A stretch of DNA of 64,000 nucleotides from NCBI GenBank assembly GCA_026625625.1, contig CP113055.1, positions 1,056,501-1,120,500 of the forward strand. Reading direction: 5' to 3'. This DNA comes from Blastomonas sp. SL216. Its GTDB lineage: Bacteria; Pseudomonadota; Alphaproteobacteria; Sphingomonadales; Sphingomonadaceae. The stretch's first letter is position 1. Every line of letters begins with the position of its first letter. Shown one piece after another: positions 1 through 9,762 of this stretch. The notes under the pieces were generated by a model. That model worked only from the letters and a program-made list of their open reading frames with translations. It did no database searches and was not told the origin of the DNA. The translations under genes were made by a program, and so were the position numbers.

Positions 1-165
1 GACACCATCAACGTGGCGCTTGCCTGGGGCTATGCGCTGATCCGCATCGTCCACAGCATCTGGCAGGCCACTGTCAACAAGGTGCAAATCCGCTTCCTCC
101 TGTTCCTGGCTTCCACCCTGTGTCTCATCGTGCTCGCCATCCGCGCACTTCTCGCCACGCTGTAA
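1..165 (+). CDS. MAPEG family membrane protein (3' fragment)
   Basis: Only the last 54 codons are inside the window; the gene begins before base 1. The visible part reads as a membrane segment with the stretch RIVHSIWQATVNKVQIRF followed by a hydrophobic helix, and it closely resembles the C-terminal half of the next gene (RIAHSLVQVTVNRVAIRF). MAPEG proteins are small four-helix membrane proteins, some of which act on glutathione or eicosanoid substrates; the substrate here is unknown. It ends 13 bases before the paralogue, so the two look like a tandem duplication in one operon. Confidence 0.75.
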   Translation, partial: DTINVALAWGYALIRIVHSIWQATVNKVQIRFLLFLASTLCLIVLAIRALLATL

Positions 166-178
166 CGGAGACAGCATC

Positions 179-622
179 ATGATTCAGTCCATATTGCAGC
201 CCGTCGTCATCCTTCTTGCCTGGACCATGGTCATCTGGCTGTGGATGTACGTCACCCGTATCCCGGCGATGCAGCAGGCGAAGATCGATGTCGCCAATCT
301 GAAGGGCGGCACCGGCAAGGATCTGGACGCCGTCCTGCCCGCCAGCGTTCAATGGAAAGCTCATAATTACAATCATCTGCTCGACGAACCGATGATCTTT
401 TATGCAGTGTGCATCGTGCTGGCCGTTATCGGGCATGGCGAAGGCATGAATGTGATGGTCGCATGGCTCTATGTTGCGCTGCGCATCGCCCACAGCCTGG
501 TGCAGGTAACGGTCAACCGGGTCGCGATCCGCTTTCTGCTGTTCGCCTCGTCCAGCCTGTGCCTGATGGTGCTGATCTTCCACGCCGCCATCCCGATCTT
601 CGACCTGCATCTGCATGGCTGA
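179..622 (+). CDS. MAPEG family membrane protein
   Basis: A 147-residue integral membrane protein. A hydrophobic N-terminal helix (about residues 5-25) is followed by a short soluble segment with LDEPMIFYAVC and a C-terminal pair of helices carrying RIAHSLVQVTVNRVAIRF, the pattern of the MAPEG family. It is a paralogue of the truncated gene just upstream. The stop codon lies inside the first codons of the nitrilase gene (8-base overlap), so the three are probably cotranscribed. The substrate cannot be told from sequence; glutathione-related or lipid chemistry is known for better studied family members. Confidence 0.8.
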   Translation: MIQSILQPVVILLAWTMVIWLWMYVTRIPAMQQAKIDVANLKGGTGKDLDAVLPASVQWKAHNYNHLLDEPMIFYAVCIVLAVIGHGEGMNVMVAWLYVALRIAHSLVQVTVNRVAIRFLLFASSSLCLMVLIFHAAIPIFDLHLHG

Positions 623-1598
623 TGGTCGCTGCGTCCGCGCTGCCGTGGTACAGGCAGCGCCTGTGCCATTGGCAGTCACCGCCGGGATCGCGGCCCTGCC
701 GGGGTTGATCGAACCGGCGCTGGACCAGGGCGCTCACATTATCGCGTTTGGCGAGACATTTCTGGGCGGCTACCCGCTCTGGCTCGACGAGGCACCCGGC
801 GCGGCGCTGTGGGACCATCCCGGAACGCGCGCCCTGCATGCCGTGCTGCTCGACGAAGCTGTCCGTATCGGCGATCCCCGGCTTTCGCCCGTGCAGGAGC
901 TGGTCGATCGTTCGCGCATACTCATCAGTATCGGCGCACATGAGCGGGTCCGTTCGAGCCTGTACAACTGCCAGTTGCTGCTGCGACCCGGTCAACCGCC
1001 GCTGATCCATCGCAAGCTGGTCCCCACCCATGGCGAGCGCCTGATCTGGGGACGCGGCGATGGTTCGACGCTTCGCGTGCATGACGATGACGCCATCGGC
1101 CCAGTGGGCAGCCTGATCTGCTGGGAGCACTGGATGCCGCTCGCCCGGGCTGCGATGCACAACCAGGGGGAAACGGTCCACATCGCCGCCTGGCCCACCG
1201 TGCGCGAGACCTATGCCATGGCGTCGCGCCACTATGCCTTCGAGGGGCGCTGTTTCGTTCTGGCTGCGGGTACGATCCAGTCCCGGGACGATATGCTGCT
1301 GGGGCTGGATCAATGCCGGATGGCGCCGGAAGCGCGATCAGCCGCGCAGGGATTGATCGAGGCAATGCCCGATGGCCAGCTCCAGTTCGGCGGCAGCATG
1401 ATCATCGCCTCCGATGCCACGATATTGGCCCAGGCTGGCAGCGCGTCGGAAACACTGGTCGCCGATCTCGATCTCGACCAGATCAACCAAGGGCTGACGT
1501 CGCTCGATACCGATGGCCATTATGCCCGGCCCGATGTGTTCGAGCTTCGGGTCGATACGCGCCCGCAAACCGGCGTAACCTGGGGCGATCAGTCCTGA
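615..1598 (+). CDS. Nitrilase/cyanide hydratase-type carbon-nitrogen hydrolase
   Basis: A 327-residue hydrolase of the nitrilase superfamily. The catalytic triad is visible: Glu47 in FGETFLGGYP, Lys134 in HRKLVPTHGER and Cys169 in LICWEHWMPL. The CWEHxxPL surround and the GGYP motif are typical of true nitrilases, which convert nitriles to carboxylic acids and ammonia, rather than of amidases. The start at ATG 615 overlaps the MAPEG stop. It is convergent with the RNA methyltransferase gene, their 3' ends overlapping by about 10 bases. The physiological nitrile is unknown. Confidence 0.9.
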   Translation: MADGRCVRAAVVQAAPVPLAVTAGIAALPGLIEPALDQGAHIIAFGETFLGGYPLWLDEAPGAALWDHPGTRALHAVLLDEAVRIGDPRLSPVQELVDRSRILISIGAHERVRSSLYNCQLLLRPGQPPLIHRKLVPTHGERLIWGRGDGSTLRVHDDDAIGPVGSLICWEHWMPLARAAMHNQGETVHIAAWPTVRETYAMASRHYAFEGRCFVLAAGTIQSRDDMLLGLDQCRMAPEARSAAQGLIEAMPDGQLQFGGSMIIASDATILAQAGSASETLVADLDLDQINQGLTSLDTDGHYARPDVFELRVDTRPQTGVTWGDQS

Positions 1599-2794
1599 CG
1601 AACGAACAGGCTGGCGAGTTCGACATGCGTCGACCAGCGGAACTGGCCGACGGGCCATAGCGTGTCGAGCACGAAGCCTGCGTCACACAGGATGCGCGCA
1701 TCGCGGGCGAAGGTGGCCGGGTTGCAGCTGACATAGCAGAGGCGCTTCAGGCGCGAGCCGGCGATGGCCACCACCTGTTCCTCCGCCCCGGCGCGCGGCG
1801 GATCGAGCACCAGCCCGTCAAATCGGTCGAGCATGTCGCGCTGCACCGGATTGCGGAACAGGTCGCGATGTTCGATGAACACCGGCAGCTGGCGCGCATC
1901 GGCGGCGGTCTTGAGCGCCAGGATGGCATCGCGCGCCGCCTCTGCGGCATAGATGCGGCGTCCAGGCGCGCCGAGCTGCAGCGCAAAGCTGCCCAGTCCC
2001 GCAAACAGGTCGGCAATCATCCGGCAGCCATCGAGCGCCTCGCGCGCCGCGGCGGCAAGCGCCGCCTCGCCATCGCGCGTTGCCTGGAGAAAGCTTGCAT
2101 GCGGAAAGCGCACCGGAACCTCACTGAAGCTGACCGTCGCGGGAACGGGCTCATATTGGGTTTCCGGGCCGAAGCCCTGGTCGATCGACAGCCTCGCGAG
2201 CGCATGAACCTTGGCGAATTCGGCGAGCAATTCGTGGCTGGCCAGCGAAGACGGCACGAGGCCGGTGAGCAGCACATCGACGCCCTGGTCGATCTCGGCC
2301 AGCTCGACCTGCCCTGAAACCCTGGATTCGGGCCATTTCGCGATCAACCCGCGCACCGCCATCATGACGTCATGCAGTCTTGGCGTCACGATCTCGCAGG
2401 CGCGGATATCGAACAGCTGGTGGCTACCCTGCCCGGCAAAACCCAGGGTCACCCGCCCGCCCTTGCGCACAAAGCGCAGCGAGGCGCGCCGGCGGCTGCG
2501 CGGGGGGGAAAGGTGCACGGCGCGCACATCGCGCGCGAAAATAGCCTTGGCAGCCAGCGGCCCTGTTACCCGATCGCGCACGAATTCGGCCAGCGCCGCC
2601 TCGTCCAGATGCTGCAGCTGGCAACCTCCGCACGGCCCGAAATGCGGGCATGGCGGTGTGACGTGATGTGGCCCCGGCATGATACTCCCATCGGGCGCGA
2701 TCGTGTCCCCGGGAGCCGCTCCGGCGACATGACGGCCCGACGCGGTGACACCATCGCCACGCGCCGCGATCCGGACGATCAGTTCATCGCTCAA
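1589..2794 (-). CDS. Class I SAM-dependent 5-methyluridine RNA methyltransferase (RlmD/TrmA-like)
   Basis: About 401 residues of the RumA/TrmA family, which methylates a uridine C5 in rRNA or tRNA. Visible features are a cluster for a [4Fe-4S] centre (CPHFGPCGGC plus a later Cys in RACEIVTP), the SAM-binding motif DLFAGLGSFALQLG, the DPPRAG motif and the catalytic Cys of YVSCNPATFARD near the C-terminus. No clear N-terminal TRAM domain was seen beyond a short stretch. The likely start is TTG at 2794, which overlaps the stop of nnr by 11 bases; a longer frame runs back to 2878 but would lie deep inside nnr. Which uridine it modifies is not decided. Confidence 0.88.
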   Translation of the reverse strand: MSDELIVRIAARGDGVTASGRHVAGAAPGDTIAPDGSIMPGPHHVTPPCPHFGPCGGCQLQHLDEAALAEFVRDRVTGPLAAKAIFARDVRAVHLSPPRSRRRASLRFVRKGGRVTLGFAGQGSHQLFDIRACEIVTPRLHDVMMAVRGLIAKWPESRVSGQVELAEIDQGVDVLLTGLVPSSLASHELLAEFAKVHALARLSIDQGFGPETQYEPVPATVSFSEVPVRFPHASFLQATRDGEAALAAAAREALDGCRMIADLFAGLGSFALQLGAPGRRIYAAEAARDAILALKTAADARQLPVFIEHRDLFRNPVQRDMLDRFDGLVLDPPRAGAEEQVVAIAGSRLKRLCYVSCNPATFARDARILCDAGFVLDTLWPVGQFRWSTHVELASLFVRQD

Positions 2795-4208
2795 GACAGG
2801 CCTCCATCGCGCGCGGCAGCGCCGCCGCCAATTGCAGCGCGGCAAAAGAAGGCCCGGCAAGACGCGCCGCGCGGTCATGCAGCCATACCGCCTCGGTCAT
2901 GGCGTCGAACGCTTTCCCATGTCCCGCCAACCGCGCAGCCATACACCCGGAGAGCACATCGCCGGTCCCCGCGACGGACAACCACGAGCAGCGCCGGTCG
3001 GCCAGCACGGCCCGGCCATCGGGCGCCGCCATGATGCTGTCTGCCCCCTTGTAGAGCACGAATGCGCCTAGTTCGGCGGCAAGTTGCTGTGCCCGGATGA
3101 CCTTGTTTTCCGAAACAAGGCTGAGGCCCGCTGCCAGCACCTCGAACTCGCCGTGATGCGGTGTCAGCAGCACCGGCGGGGTACGCTTCTGCATAGCCTC
3201 GCGCTGGCTGGGGAGCAGGTGCAGGGCATCGGCATCGATCACCAGCGGATGGTCGCTGGCAAGGGCAGCGGCGAGCAGCGCGGCCGAACCGGACGACCGT
3301 CCCAGGCCAGGCCCGACCACGACCGCGCCGATCCGCGCATCTGCCAGCGCCTGCAGCACCGATGCCGCATCGTCCGCGCGCTGCCATACGATATCGGCGG
3401 GGAGCAGCGGCGGCGGCGCGCCCACTCCGATCAGCTTTACATAGCCTGCGCCAGCACCCTGCGCAGCATGGGCCGCAAGCAGTGCTGCGCCGGGCATCTC
3501 GCCGACCAGCACCGTCACCAGCCCGCGCCGGTATTTGTGCGATGTCGAATCGGGTGGCGTAATCTGCGGCCTAGCGATCCTTCGGACCGGGATGGCGCTG
3601 GAGTCGACGCCAATCTCGACCAGGCTCAACGCGCCGCAATCGCTCGCCACCGGTTCCAGCAAATTCGCATATTTGAACGCGCCCAACGCCAGCACATGGT
3701 CAAAGCGCAGCGGTGCATTCAGCCATACCGCATAATCGGCATCCGCACCGCTCGGCAGATCAACGGCAAAACTACGCTGGGCCGCGTTGACCAGACGAGA
3801 AAAGCGCTCCCACAGCGGCGCATCGAGCGGCCGTGTCAGCCCGCTGCCGAACAGGCAATCCACCAGCTGGACCGTGGGCTGCGCATCGGCCAGATTGATC
3901 ACCGCGCCACGATAAAGCGCCCGCGCGTTGCGTGCGGCGTCGGTGCGCGGATCGCAAAGCGCCGCAACTGTCACAGGCACGCCCTTCGAACGCAAAAACT
4001 CTGCGATTACATAGCCATCACCGCCATTATTGCCGGGACCGCACAACACGAGCGTCGGCGCTGTGCCGCCGATGCGCCAGATCATTGCGCCAGCGCCCTC
4101 GCCCGCGCGCTGCATCAGCGCATCGACCGAGACGCCGCTGTCAAACACTGCCTGTTCGGCCGCCACCATCTCGGCGACCGTCAGCACGGCTGAAGCCCCG
4201 TCAACCAC
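2784..4208 (-). CDS. nnr: Bifunctional NAD(P)HX epimerase/dehydratase
   Basis: About 474 residues. It repairs hydrated NADH/NADPH: an N-terminal YjeF_N epimerase domain (LTVAEMVAAEQ, then GPGNNGGDGYV) is followed by a C-terminal ADP-dependent dehydratase of the ribokinase-like fold (VGPGLGRS, LTPHHGEF, VAGTGDVLSG). I chose the GTG at 4208 because it overlaps the upstream lipoprotein stop by 8 bases and puts LTVAEM near the N-terminus, as in homologues. An ATG at 4253 is the alternative start. It is part of a minus-strand run with ilvD upstream. Confidence 0.92.
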   Translation of the reverse strand: MVDGASAVLTVAEMVAAEQAVFDSGVSVDALMQRAGEGAGAMIWRIGGTAPTLVLCGPGNNGGDGYVIAEFLRSKGVPVTVAALCDPRTDAARNARALYRGAVINLADAQPTVQLVDCLFGSGLTRPLDAPLWERFSRLVNAAQRSFAVDLPSGADADYAVWLNAPLRFDHVLALGAFKYANLLEPVASDCGALSLVEIGVDSSAIPVRRIARPQITPPDSTSHKYRRGLVTVLVGEMPGAALLAAHAAQGAGAGYVKLIGVGAPPPLLPADIVWQRADDAASVLQALADARIGAVVVGPGLGRSSGSAALLAAALASDHPLVIDADALHLLPSQREAMQKRTPPVLLTPHHGEFEVLAAGLSLVSENKVIRAQQLAAELGAFVLYKGADSIMAAPDGRAVLADRRCSWLSVAGTGDVLSGCMAARLAGHGKAFDAMTEAVWLHDRAARLAGPSFAALQLAAALPRAMEACLER

Positions 4209-4584
4209 CGCCCGCGCCGGGCCGGATCGTGGCCGGAATGCGGTAACGATCATCACCGACCGAAAGCTGGATGCGGCCATCGGCCAGCGGCGTCACCACT
4301 GCCTCTTCGGCACCATCGGCAGACACCAGCCCGCGCCCGTCGGTCACGATCTCGAACCGGCGAAAACCGCCGTCGGGATGGCGCATCACCAGCTCGCGCC
4401 GGTCGCCATTCTGGACGCGTTCGACATCGCATTTGTCGGTAAACTCGGTCTCGCCCGACAGCGCGCAGGAGACGCGGCTGTCATCGCCTGTCGCCAGCGG
4501 ATCGGCAGCAGGCTCGCTCGAACAGCCAGACAGCAGCGCCAGACCTGCAACCAGGATCAGGCTGTCAGATATCCGCATAGACAT
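4201..4584 (-). CDS. Small predicted lipoprotein of unknown function
   Basis: A 127-residue protein with a lipoprotein signal peptide: a hydrophobic stretch ILVAGLALL followed by the lipobox LSGC, so it should be anchored through that Cys to a membrane facing the periplasm. The mature part is short and polar with two further Cys ([15 protein letters not shown]) that could form a disulfide. I do not recognise the family. It starts inside the end of ilvD (ATG at 4584 or 4578) and overlaps nnr, so it is translated as part of that operon. Confidence 0.7.
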   Translation of the reverse strand: MSMRISDSLILVAGLALLSGCSSEPAADPLATGDDSRVSCALSGETEFTDKCDVERVQNGDRRELVMRHPDGGFRRFEIVTDGRGLVSADGAEEAVVTPLADGRIQLSVGDDRYRIPATIRPGAGGG

Positions 4585-6286
4585 GCTTTTCCGCCTGAGC
4601 GCCAGGATGCGTCACCGCGCCCTTGCTCGCAGGGCCGACATTCTGCGCATAGCGCCACAAGGCCCCAGACTGGTAATCACTGGTGCGCGGCTGCCAGGCC
4701 TTGCGCCGCTCGGCCAGCACGGCGCCATCGACATGCAGGTCGATGGTGCCGGTTTCGGCATCGATCTCGATGATATCGCCATCCTCTACCAGCGCGATCG
4801 GGCCGCAGTCCGCCGCTTCCGGACCGACATGGCCGATGCAGAAGCCGCGTGTCGCGCCCGAGAAGCGGCCATCGGTGATCAGCGCCACGCTCTCGCCCAT
4901 GCCCTGGCCATAGAGCGCCGCGGTGGTGGACAGCATCTCGCGCATGCCGGGGCCGCCCTTGGGGCCTTCATAGCGGATGACGATGACCGATCCCTCGCGG
5001 ATTTGCCGTGCCTCGACCGCCGCGAAACAGTCTTCCTCGCAATCGAACACCTGGGCGGGGCCGCGGAACTTCAGCTTGCTCATCCCCGCGACCTTGACGA
5101 TCGCGCCTTCGGGCGCAAGCGAACCCTTGAGGCCGACGACACCCCCGGTCGGGGTGATCGGCGTCTTTACGTCGTAGATGACCTTCTGGTCCGGGTTCCA
5201 GGTGACCTCATCGATATTCTCGCCCAGCGTCCTGCCGGTCACGGTCATGCAGTCGCCGTGCAGCAGGCCGTTTTCCAGCAGCGTCTTCATCAGCATATAG
5301 ACGCCGCCCGCCTCGTACATGTCGCGCGCGACATAGCGTCCACCGGGCTGGAGATCCGCGATATAGGGCGTCGTCTTGAAGATCTCGGCAACGTCGAACA
5401 GATCGAACGAGATTCCCGCCTCGCTCGCCATCGCGGGAAGATGCAGGCCGGCATTGGTCGACCCGCCGGTCGCGGCGACAACACGTGCAGCATTTTCAAA
5501 GGCTTCGCGGGTACAAATGTCACGCGGCCTGATATTCTTTGCGAGCAGTTCCATCACCTGTTCGCCCGCCGCCACCGCGATCTCGGCGCGATTGGCATAG
5601 GGTGCGGGCATCATGTTGCTGTTTGGCAGCGACAGGCCGATCGCCTCGCCGACGCACGCCATCGTGTTGGCGGTATACTGGCCGCCGCACGCGCCGTGAC
5701 CGGGACAGGCCACCTTTTCCAGCGCGATCAGGTCCTTGAGCGGACAATTGCCTGCCGCGTGCTTGCCAACGGCTTCGAACACGTCCTTCACCGTGACGTC
5801 GCGGCCGTCATACTGGCCCGGCAGGATCGACCCGCCATAGACAAAGATCGACGGAACATTGAGCCGCAGCATCGCCATCATCATGCCGGGCAAGGACTTG
5901 TCGCATCCGGCAAAGCCGATCAGCGCGTCGTAGCAATGGCCGCGCATCGACAGTTCGATAGAGTCCGCGATGACCTCACGGCTCACCAGCGAGCTTTTCA
6001 TCCCCTGATGGCCCATGGCAATACCATCGGTGACGGTGATGGTATTGAACCGGCGCGGCATGCCGCCTGCATTGTTCACGCCATCGCGGCAGACATCGGC
6101 CTGGGCATTCAGCGTGGTGTTACACGGGGCGCTGTCATTGCCGGCGCTCGCGATGCCGACGAAGGGCCGGGCGATTTCTTCCTCGGTCAGACCCATGGCA
6201 TAATAATAGCTGCGGTGCGGAGCGCGCTCCGGACCCACCGAAACGTGGCGGCTGGGCAGTTTCGACTTGTCGAACGAATATGTCAT
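4565..6286 (-). CDS. ilvD: Dihydroxy-acid dehydratase
   Basis: A 573-residue enzyme of branched-chain amino acid synthesis that dehydrates 2,3-dihydroxy-3-methylbutanoate and the isoleucine-pathway homologue. The Fe-S ligands typical of the family are in place: Cys55 (NDSAPCN), Cys128 ([10 protein letters not shown]) and Cys200 ([11 protein letters not shown]). The C-terminal [12 protein letters not shown] motif holds the catalytic Ser. The start is ATG at 6286 ([13 protein letters not shown]); a frame extending to 6319 adds an unsupported leader. No leader-peptide attenuator is seen in the 44 bases before it. Confidence 0.97.
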   Translation of the reverse strand: MTYSFDKSKLPSRHVSVGPERAPHRSYYYAMGLTEEEIARPFVGIASAGNDSAPCNTTLNAQADVCRDGVNNAGGMPRRFNTITVTDGIAMGHQGMKSSLVSREVIADSIELSMRGHCYDALIGFAGCDKSLPGMMMAMLRLNVPSIFVYGGSILPGQYDGRDVTVKDVFEAVGKHAAGNCPLKDLIALEKVACPGHGACGGQYTANTMACVGEAIGLSLPNSNMMPAPYANRAEIAVAAGEQVMELLAKNIRPRDICTREAFENAARVVAATGGSTNAGLHLPAMASEAGISFDLFDVAEIFKTTPYIADLQPGGRYVARDMYEAGGVYMLMKTLLENGLLHGDCMTVTGRTLGENIDEVTWNPDQKVIYDVKTPITPTGGVVGLKGSLAPEGAIVKVAGMSKLKFRGPAQVFDCEEDCFAAVEARQIREGSVIVIRYEGPKGGPGMREMLSTTAALYGQGMGESVALITDGRFSGATRGFCIGHVGPEAADCGPIALVEDGDIIEIDAETGTIDLHVDGAVLAERRKAWQPRTSDYQSGALWRYAQNVGPASKGAVTHPGAQAEKHVYADI

Positions 6287-6330
6287 GTCAGGGCCTTTCT
6301 GTCGCCGCGCTCTTTCCAAAAACGCGCGCG

Positions 6331-7065
6331 TTACGCAAGGCTATTGCGGCATGCCAGCACAACCGGCGCCAATATCTCCGCCATCCGGGCAGCACCTTGC
6401 GCATCGCCGACATGGTCCTGCCGCATCTCGATGCCAAGATACACCCGCCCGGGCGTTTCCGCATGGCGGTTCATCGTCGCGTTGAGCAGCGTGCCCGAAT
6501 AGGGCAGCTGATCGCCGACATTGAGCCCCGCTGCCTGCAAGGCCGGGATGGCGATGCGCGCGGCGCGATCGTCGCGATTGTACAGGATGCCCATATCCCA
6601 GGGGCGCGCCTCGTCGGGCCGGCTGGCCAGACGCGGCGTGAAGCTGTGCAGCGACAGGATGAACGGCTGTGCCATGCCCGCCAGCATGTGCGCCACGGCG
6701 TCATGATAGGGCCGGTAATAGGCTGCGAGCCGCGCCTCTGCATCGACGCCATGATTGCCGGGAATGGGAATACCATCGCTCGAAAGCGGGATCAGCCCCG
6801 GTGCGTCCTCTTCCCGGTTGAAATCGATCACGAGCCGCGACACGCCCGCCAGCACCGCGCCGCAACCGATCTGCTCGCACAGCCGCCGCGTGACCTCTGC
6901 GACCCCGATATCGATCGCGACATGCTGCGTCATCACGTCGGGGGCGACGCCCAGATTGACGCCTTCGGGCACATGGTTGCTGGCATGATCGGCAACAATC
7001 ACAATCGATTCGCCGGGTGCGCCTGTAACCGGCGCAATAATTTCATAGGGTTGAAAGCCATTCAT
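6331..7065 (-). CDS. N-formylglutamate amidohydrolase family protein
   Basis: About 244 residues. It resembles N-formylglutamate deformylases (HutG type), with the conserved metal-site pieces [21 protein letters not shown] and RLVIDFNRE and a later LHSFTPR. Such enzymes release formate from N-formylglutamate, the last step of one histidine degradation route, but no other hut genes are present here, so the real substrate could be another N-formyl compound. The start ATG at 7065 overlaps the stop of ispE in an ATGA arrangement, pointing to translational coupling. Confidence 0.85.
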   Translation of the reverse strand: MNGFQPYEIIAPVTGAPGESIVIVADHASNHVPEGVNLGVAPDVMTQHVAIDIGVAEVTRRLCEQIGCGAVLAGVSRLVIDFNREEDAPGLIPLSSDGIPIPGNHGVDAEARLAAYYRPYHDAVAHMLAGMAQPFILSLHSFTPRLASRPDEARPWDMGILYNRDDRAARIAIPALQAAGLNVGDQLPYSGTLLNATMNRHAETPGRVYLGIEMRQDHVGDAQGAARMAEILAPVVLACRNSLA

Positions 7066-7940
7066 CGCAGCGATCCTGACATGGTCCACCAGCCCGGTTG
7101 TTCAGCCGCGATCACCGCCTCGGCGGCCCTGCAGGCTTGCATGGACTCGAACAGGCCAAAGCAGGTCGCACCGCTGCCCGACATGCGCGACAGCGTGATG
7201 CCGGGGATGTCAGCCAGCCGGTCGAGCACCACGCCGATCTGCGGCACCAAGCCGCGCGCCGATGCCTCGAGATCGTTGCGGCCATCGTGGATGATGGCGT
7301 CAAGACTGGAACTGTCCAGCGCCCCGCGATCGACCCGGTCCCATCCCTTGAACACCGGCGCCGTGCCGAGCGGGATGCCCGGATTGACCAGCAGGATCGC
7401 GGCACCGCTGATGCCGGGAAGGTCCAGCGGTTCCAGCGCCTCCCCCCTTCCCTCGACGCGCAGGGTGCGGCTGACGACACAGGCGGGAATATCCGAACCC
7501 AAGTTCTCGGCCATGGCACAAAGCGCGCTATCGGGCAGTTGGCAGTCCCACAGCCGGTTGAGCAGGCGTAACGCGGCGGCCGCATCGGCAGAGCCTCCGC
7601 CGATTCCCGAAGCGATCGGAAGATTCTTGGTGAGGCAAAGATCTGCGCCAGGCCGCGCGCGCGCCCCGTCCGCGTTCTCGACAGAAGTCGGAGGGCGAAC
7701 CGAACTGGCCAGGCATGCAGCTGCCCGCAGCACCAGGTTCTCTGGCCCGTTGTCGAGCCCGGCGGCAAACGGCCCGTCAATGCTGAGCATCAACGCGCCA
7801 TCGTCGCGCGAACGGGCGCGCAACGTGTCGCCGGTATCGACGAAAACGAACAGGCTCTCGAGATCGTGATAGCCATCCTCGCGCCGCCGCCGGACGTGCA
7901 GCGCGAGGTTGACCTTGGCATGAGCGGTTTCGGTCAGCAC
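7062..7940 (-). CDS. ispE: 4-diphosphocytidyl-2-C-methyl-D-erythritol kinase
   Basis: A 292-residue GHMP kinase of the non-mevalonate isoprenoid pathway, phosphorylating CDP-methylerythritol at the 2-hydroxyl. Evidence is the N-terminal AHAKVNLALHV motif, the ATP-binding loop LPIASGIGGGSADAAA and a C-terminal MSGSGATCFG motif, all at family positions. The start is GTG at 7940. A strong hairpin between this gene and ETF-QO separates the two transcripts, so ispE probably has its own promoter or relies on read-through. Confidence 0.95.
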   Translation of the reverse strand: MLTETAHAKVNLALHVRRRREDGYHDLESLFVFVDTGDTLRARSRDDGALMLSIDGPFAAGLDNGPENLVLRAAACLASSVRPPTSVENADGARARPGADLCLTKNLPIASGIGGGSADAAAALRLLNRLWDCQLPDSALCAMAENLGSDIPACVVSRTLRVEGRGEALEPLDLPGISGAAILLVNPGIPLGTAPVFKGWDRVDRGALDSSSLDAIIHDGRNDLEASARGLVPQIGVVLDRLADIPGITLSRMSGSGATCFGLFESMQACRAAEAVIAAEQPGWWTMSGSLR

Positions 7941-7963
7941 CAGTGAGGGTTCCCGCGAAAAGC

Positions 7964-7984
7964 CCCTCTCCCGCCGGGAGAGGG
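7964..7984 (-). terminator. Likely intrinsic terminator after the ETF-QO gene
   Basis: A perfect 9-base-pair stem (CCCTCTCCC / GGGAGAGGG) with a 3-base loop. Read on the minus strand, it follows the ETF-QO stop codon by 10 bases and is followed by GCTTTT. This fits a rho-independent terminator, although the T-run is short. Similar CCCTCTCCC-GGGAGAGGG palindromes are common dispersed elements in many Proteobacteria, so it may also be a repeat. Confidence 0.6.
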
Positions 7985-7994
7985 TTTGGACCGC

Positions 7995-9647
7995 TTACAT
8001 ATTGGGATAGTTGGGGCCGCCGCCCCCTTCGGGCACCACCCAGTTGATGTTCTGGCTCATTTCCTTGATGTCGCAGGTCTTGCAGTGGACGCAGTTCTGG
8101 GCGTTGATCTGGAAGCGGGGATTGCCCTCCTCCTGGCCCACCACCTCGTAGACACCCGCCGGGCAGTACCGCTGCGCAGGCTCGTCATAGAGCGGCAGGT
8201 TGACCTGGATCGGAATGCTCGGGTCCTTGAGCTGCAGATGGACCGGCTGATCTTCCTCATGATTGGTGTTCGACAGGAACACCGAGGACAGGCGATCGAA
8301 GGTGATCACGCCATCGGGCTTGGGATAATCGATCGGCTTGTAAAGGTCCGCGCGGCCCATGTGCTTGTAGTCGGGATCGTGCTTCATCGTGATCGGCAGG
8401 CCGATGCCCAACTGGCGCATCCACATGTCGATACCACCCAGCACCGTGCCGATGGTGCCGCCGAACTTGTCGACGCAAGGCTCGACATTCTGCACCTTCT
8501 TGAGCTCTTCGGCGATCCAGCTCGCGTTGAGATTTTCCTGATAATCGGCGAGCTCGTCGGACGTGCGATCGGCCTGGATCGCGCGGAACGCGGCCTCGGC
8601 GGCGAGCATGCCCGACTTCATCGCGGTATGGCTGCCCTTGATGCGGGGCACGTTGACGAAGCCGGCGCTGCAGCCGATCAGAGCGCCGCCGGGGAAGGCC
8701 AGCTTGGGTACCGACTGCCATCCGCCCTCGTTGATCGCGCGCGCGCCGTAGGAAACGCGCTTGCCGCCCTCGAGAATCTTGCGGATTTCCGGATGCGTCT
8801 TCCAGCGCTGGAATTCCTGGAAGGGCGACAGATGCGGGTTCTGGTAGGATAGCGCGACCACGAAGCCGAGCGCCACCTGGCCATTGGCCTGATGATACAG
8901 GAAACCGCCGCCCCATGCATCGTCAAGCGGCCAGCCCTGGGTGTGGATCACCCGGCCCGGGACGTGCTTCTTGGGGTCAATGTCCCACAATTCCTTGAGG
9001 CCGATGCCGTAAACCTGGGGCTCGCAATTGGCTTCAAGGTCGAACTCGCGCTTGAGGATCTTGGTCAGATGGCCGCGCGCGCCCTCGGCAAAGAAGGTGT
9101 AGCGGGCGTGCAGTTCCAGACCCGGCGTATAATCCGCCTTGTGCTCGCCATCCTTGCCGATGCCCATGTCACCGGTCGCCACGCCCTTGATCGAGCCGTC
9201 CTCATTGTACAGGATTTCGGCGGCGGCAAAGCCAGGGAAGATCTGCACTTCGAGCTCTTCGGCCTTTTCGGCCAGCCAGCGGCACAGATTGCCCAGGCTT
9301 CCGGTGTAGGTGCCCTTGTTGTGCATGAACGAAGGCGTCGCAATGTGCGGGATCGCCATCTTGGCGCTCTTGGTCAGCACCCAATGGTGATTCTCGGTCA
9401 CCGGCGTTGCCGCCATCGGGCAGTCCTGATCGCGCCAGTCGGGGATCAGCTCGTCCAGCGCCCTGGGATCGAACACCGCACCCGACAGGATGTGCGCGCC
9501 GACTTCCGAGCCCTTCTCGATAACGCAGACCTCGATCTCGGCGTTGTTTTCCGCAGCCAGCTGTTTGAGCCGGATCGCCGCGGCAAGCCCGGCAGGGCCT
9601 GCGCCGACAATCACGACGTCAAATGGCATGGATTCGCGTTCACTCAT
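7995..9647 (-). CDS. Electron-transfer flavoprotein-ubiquinone oxidoreductase
   Basis: A 550-residue inner-membrane-associated flavoprotein that passes electrons from ETF (fatty acid and amino acid oxidation) to ubiquinone. It has an N-terminal FAD dinucleotide motif (VVIVGAGPAGLAAAIRL) and a C-terminal [4Fe-4S] ferredoxin-like module (YCPAGVYEV ... NCVHCKTCDIK), ending GGGGPNYPNM as is usual in this family. The start is ATG at 9647 with GGGGAA as ribosome binding site; the open frame continues to 9860 without a better start. It is divergent from the UDG-like gene. Confidence 0.96.
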   Translation of the reverse strand: MSERESMPFDVVIVGAGPAGLAAAIRLKQLAAENNAEIEVCVIEKGSEVGAHILSGAVFDPRALDELIPDWRDQDCPMAATPVTENHHWVLTKSAKMAIPHIATPSFMHNKGTYTGSLGNLCRWLAEKAEELEVQIFPGFAAAEILYNEDGSIKGVATGDMGIGKDGEHKADYTPGLELHARYTFFAEGARGHLTKILKREFDLEANCEPQVYGIGLKELWDIDPKKHVPGRVIHTQGWPLDDAWGGGFLYHQANGQVALGFVVALSYQNPHLSPFQEFQRWKTHPEIRKILEGGKRVSYGARAINEGGWQSVPKLAFPGGALIGCSAGFVNVPRIKGSHTAMKSGMLAAEAAFRAIQADRTSDELADYQENLNASWIAEELKKVQNVEPCVDKFGGTIGTVLGGIDMWMRQLGIGLPITMKHDPDYKHMGRADLYKPIDYPKPDGVITFDRLSSVFLSNTNHEEDQPVHLQLKDPSIPIQVNLPLYDEPAQRYCPAGVYEVVGQEEGNPRFQINAQNCVHCKTCDIKEMSQNINWVVPEGGGGPNYPNM

Positions 9648-9762
9648 CTTGTGTTCCCCGTTGCTCCGGACCGGCCCTGTGCCATAAGGCGTGTTGCATG
9701 GACCTTCCCGTTCACTCCAATAGCGCCACAGCGCGCAAGTCAACCCGCTTTGGGGTTTCAAC

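Noticed and set aside
6250-6330. Attenuator or leader peptide for ilvD
   Set aside because: The gap before ilvD is only 44 bases and has no run of Ile/Val/Leu codons or terminator hairpin.
4271-6502. Long plus-strand open frame of 743 codons opposite ilvD
   Set aside because: It mirrors ilvD codon structure in high-GC DNA, has no ribosome binding site, and its translation is Arg/His/Ala-rich without domains. ilvD is unmistakable on the other strand.
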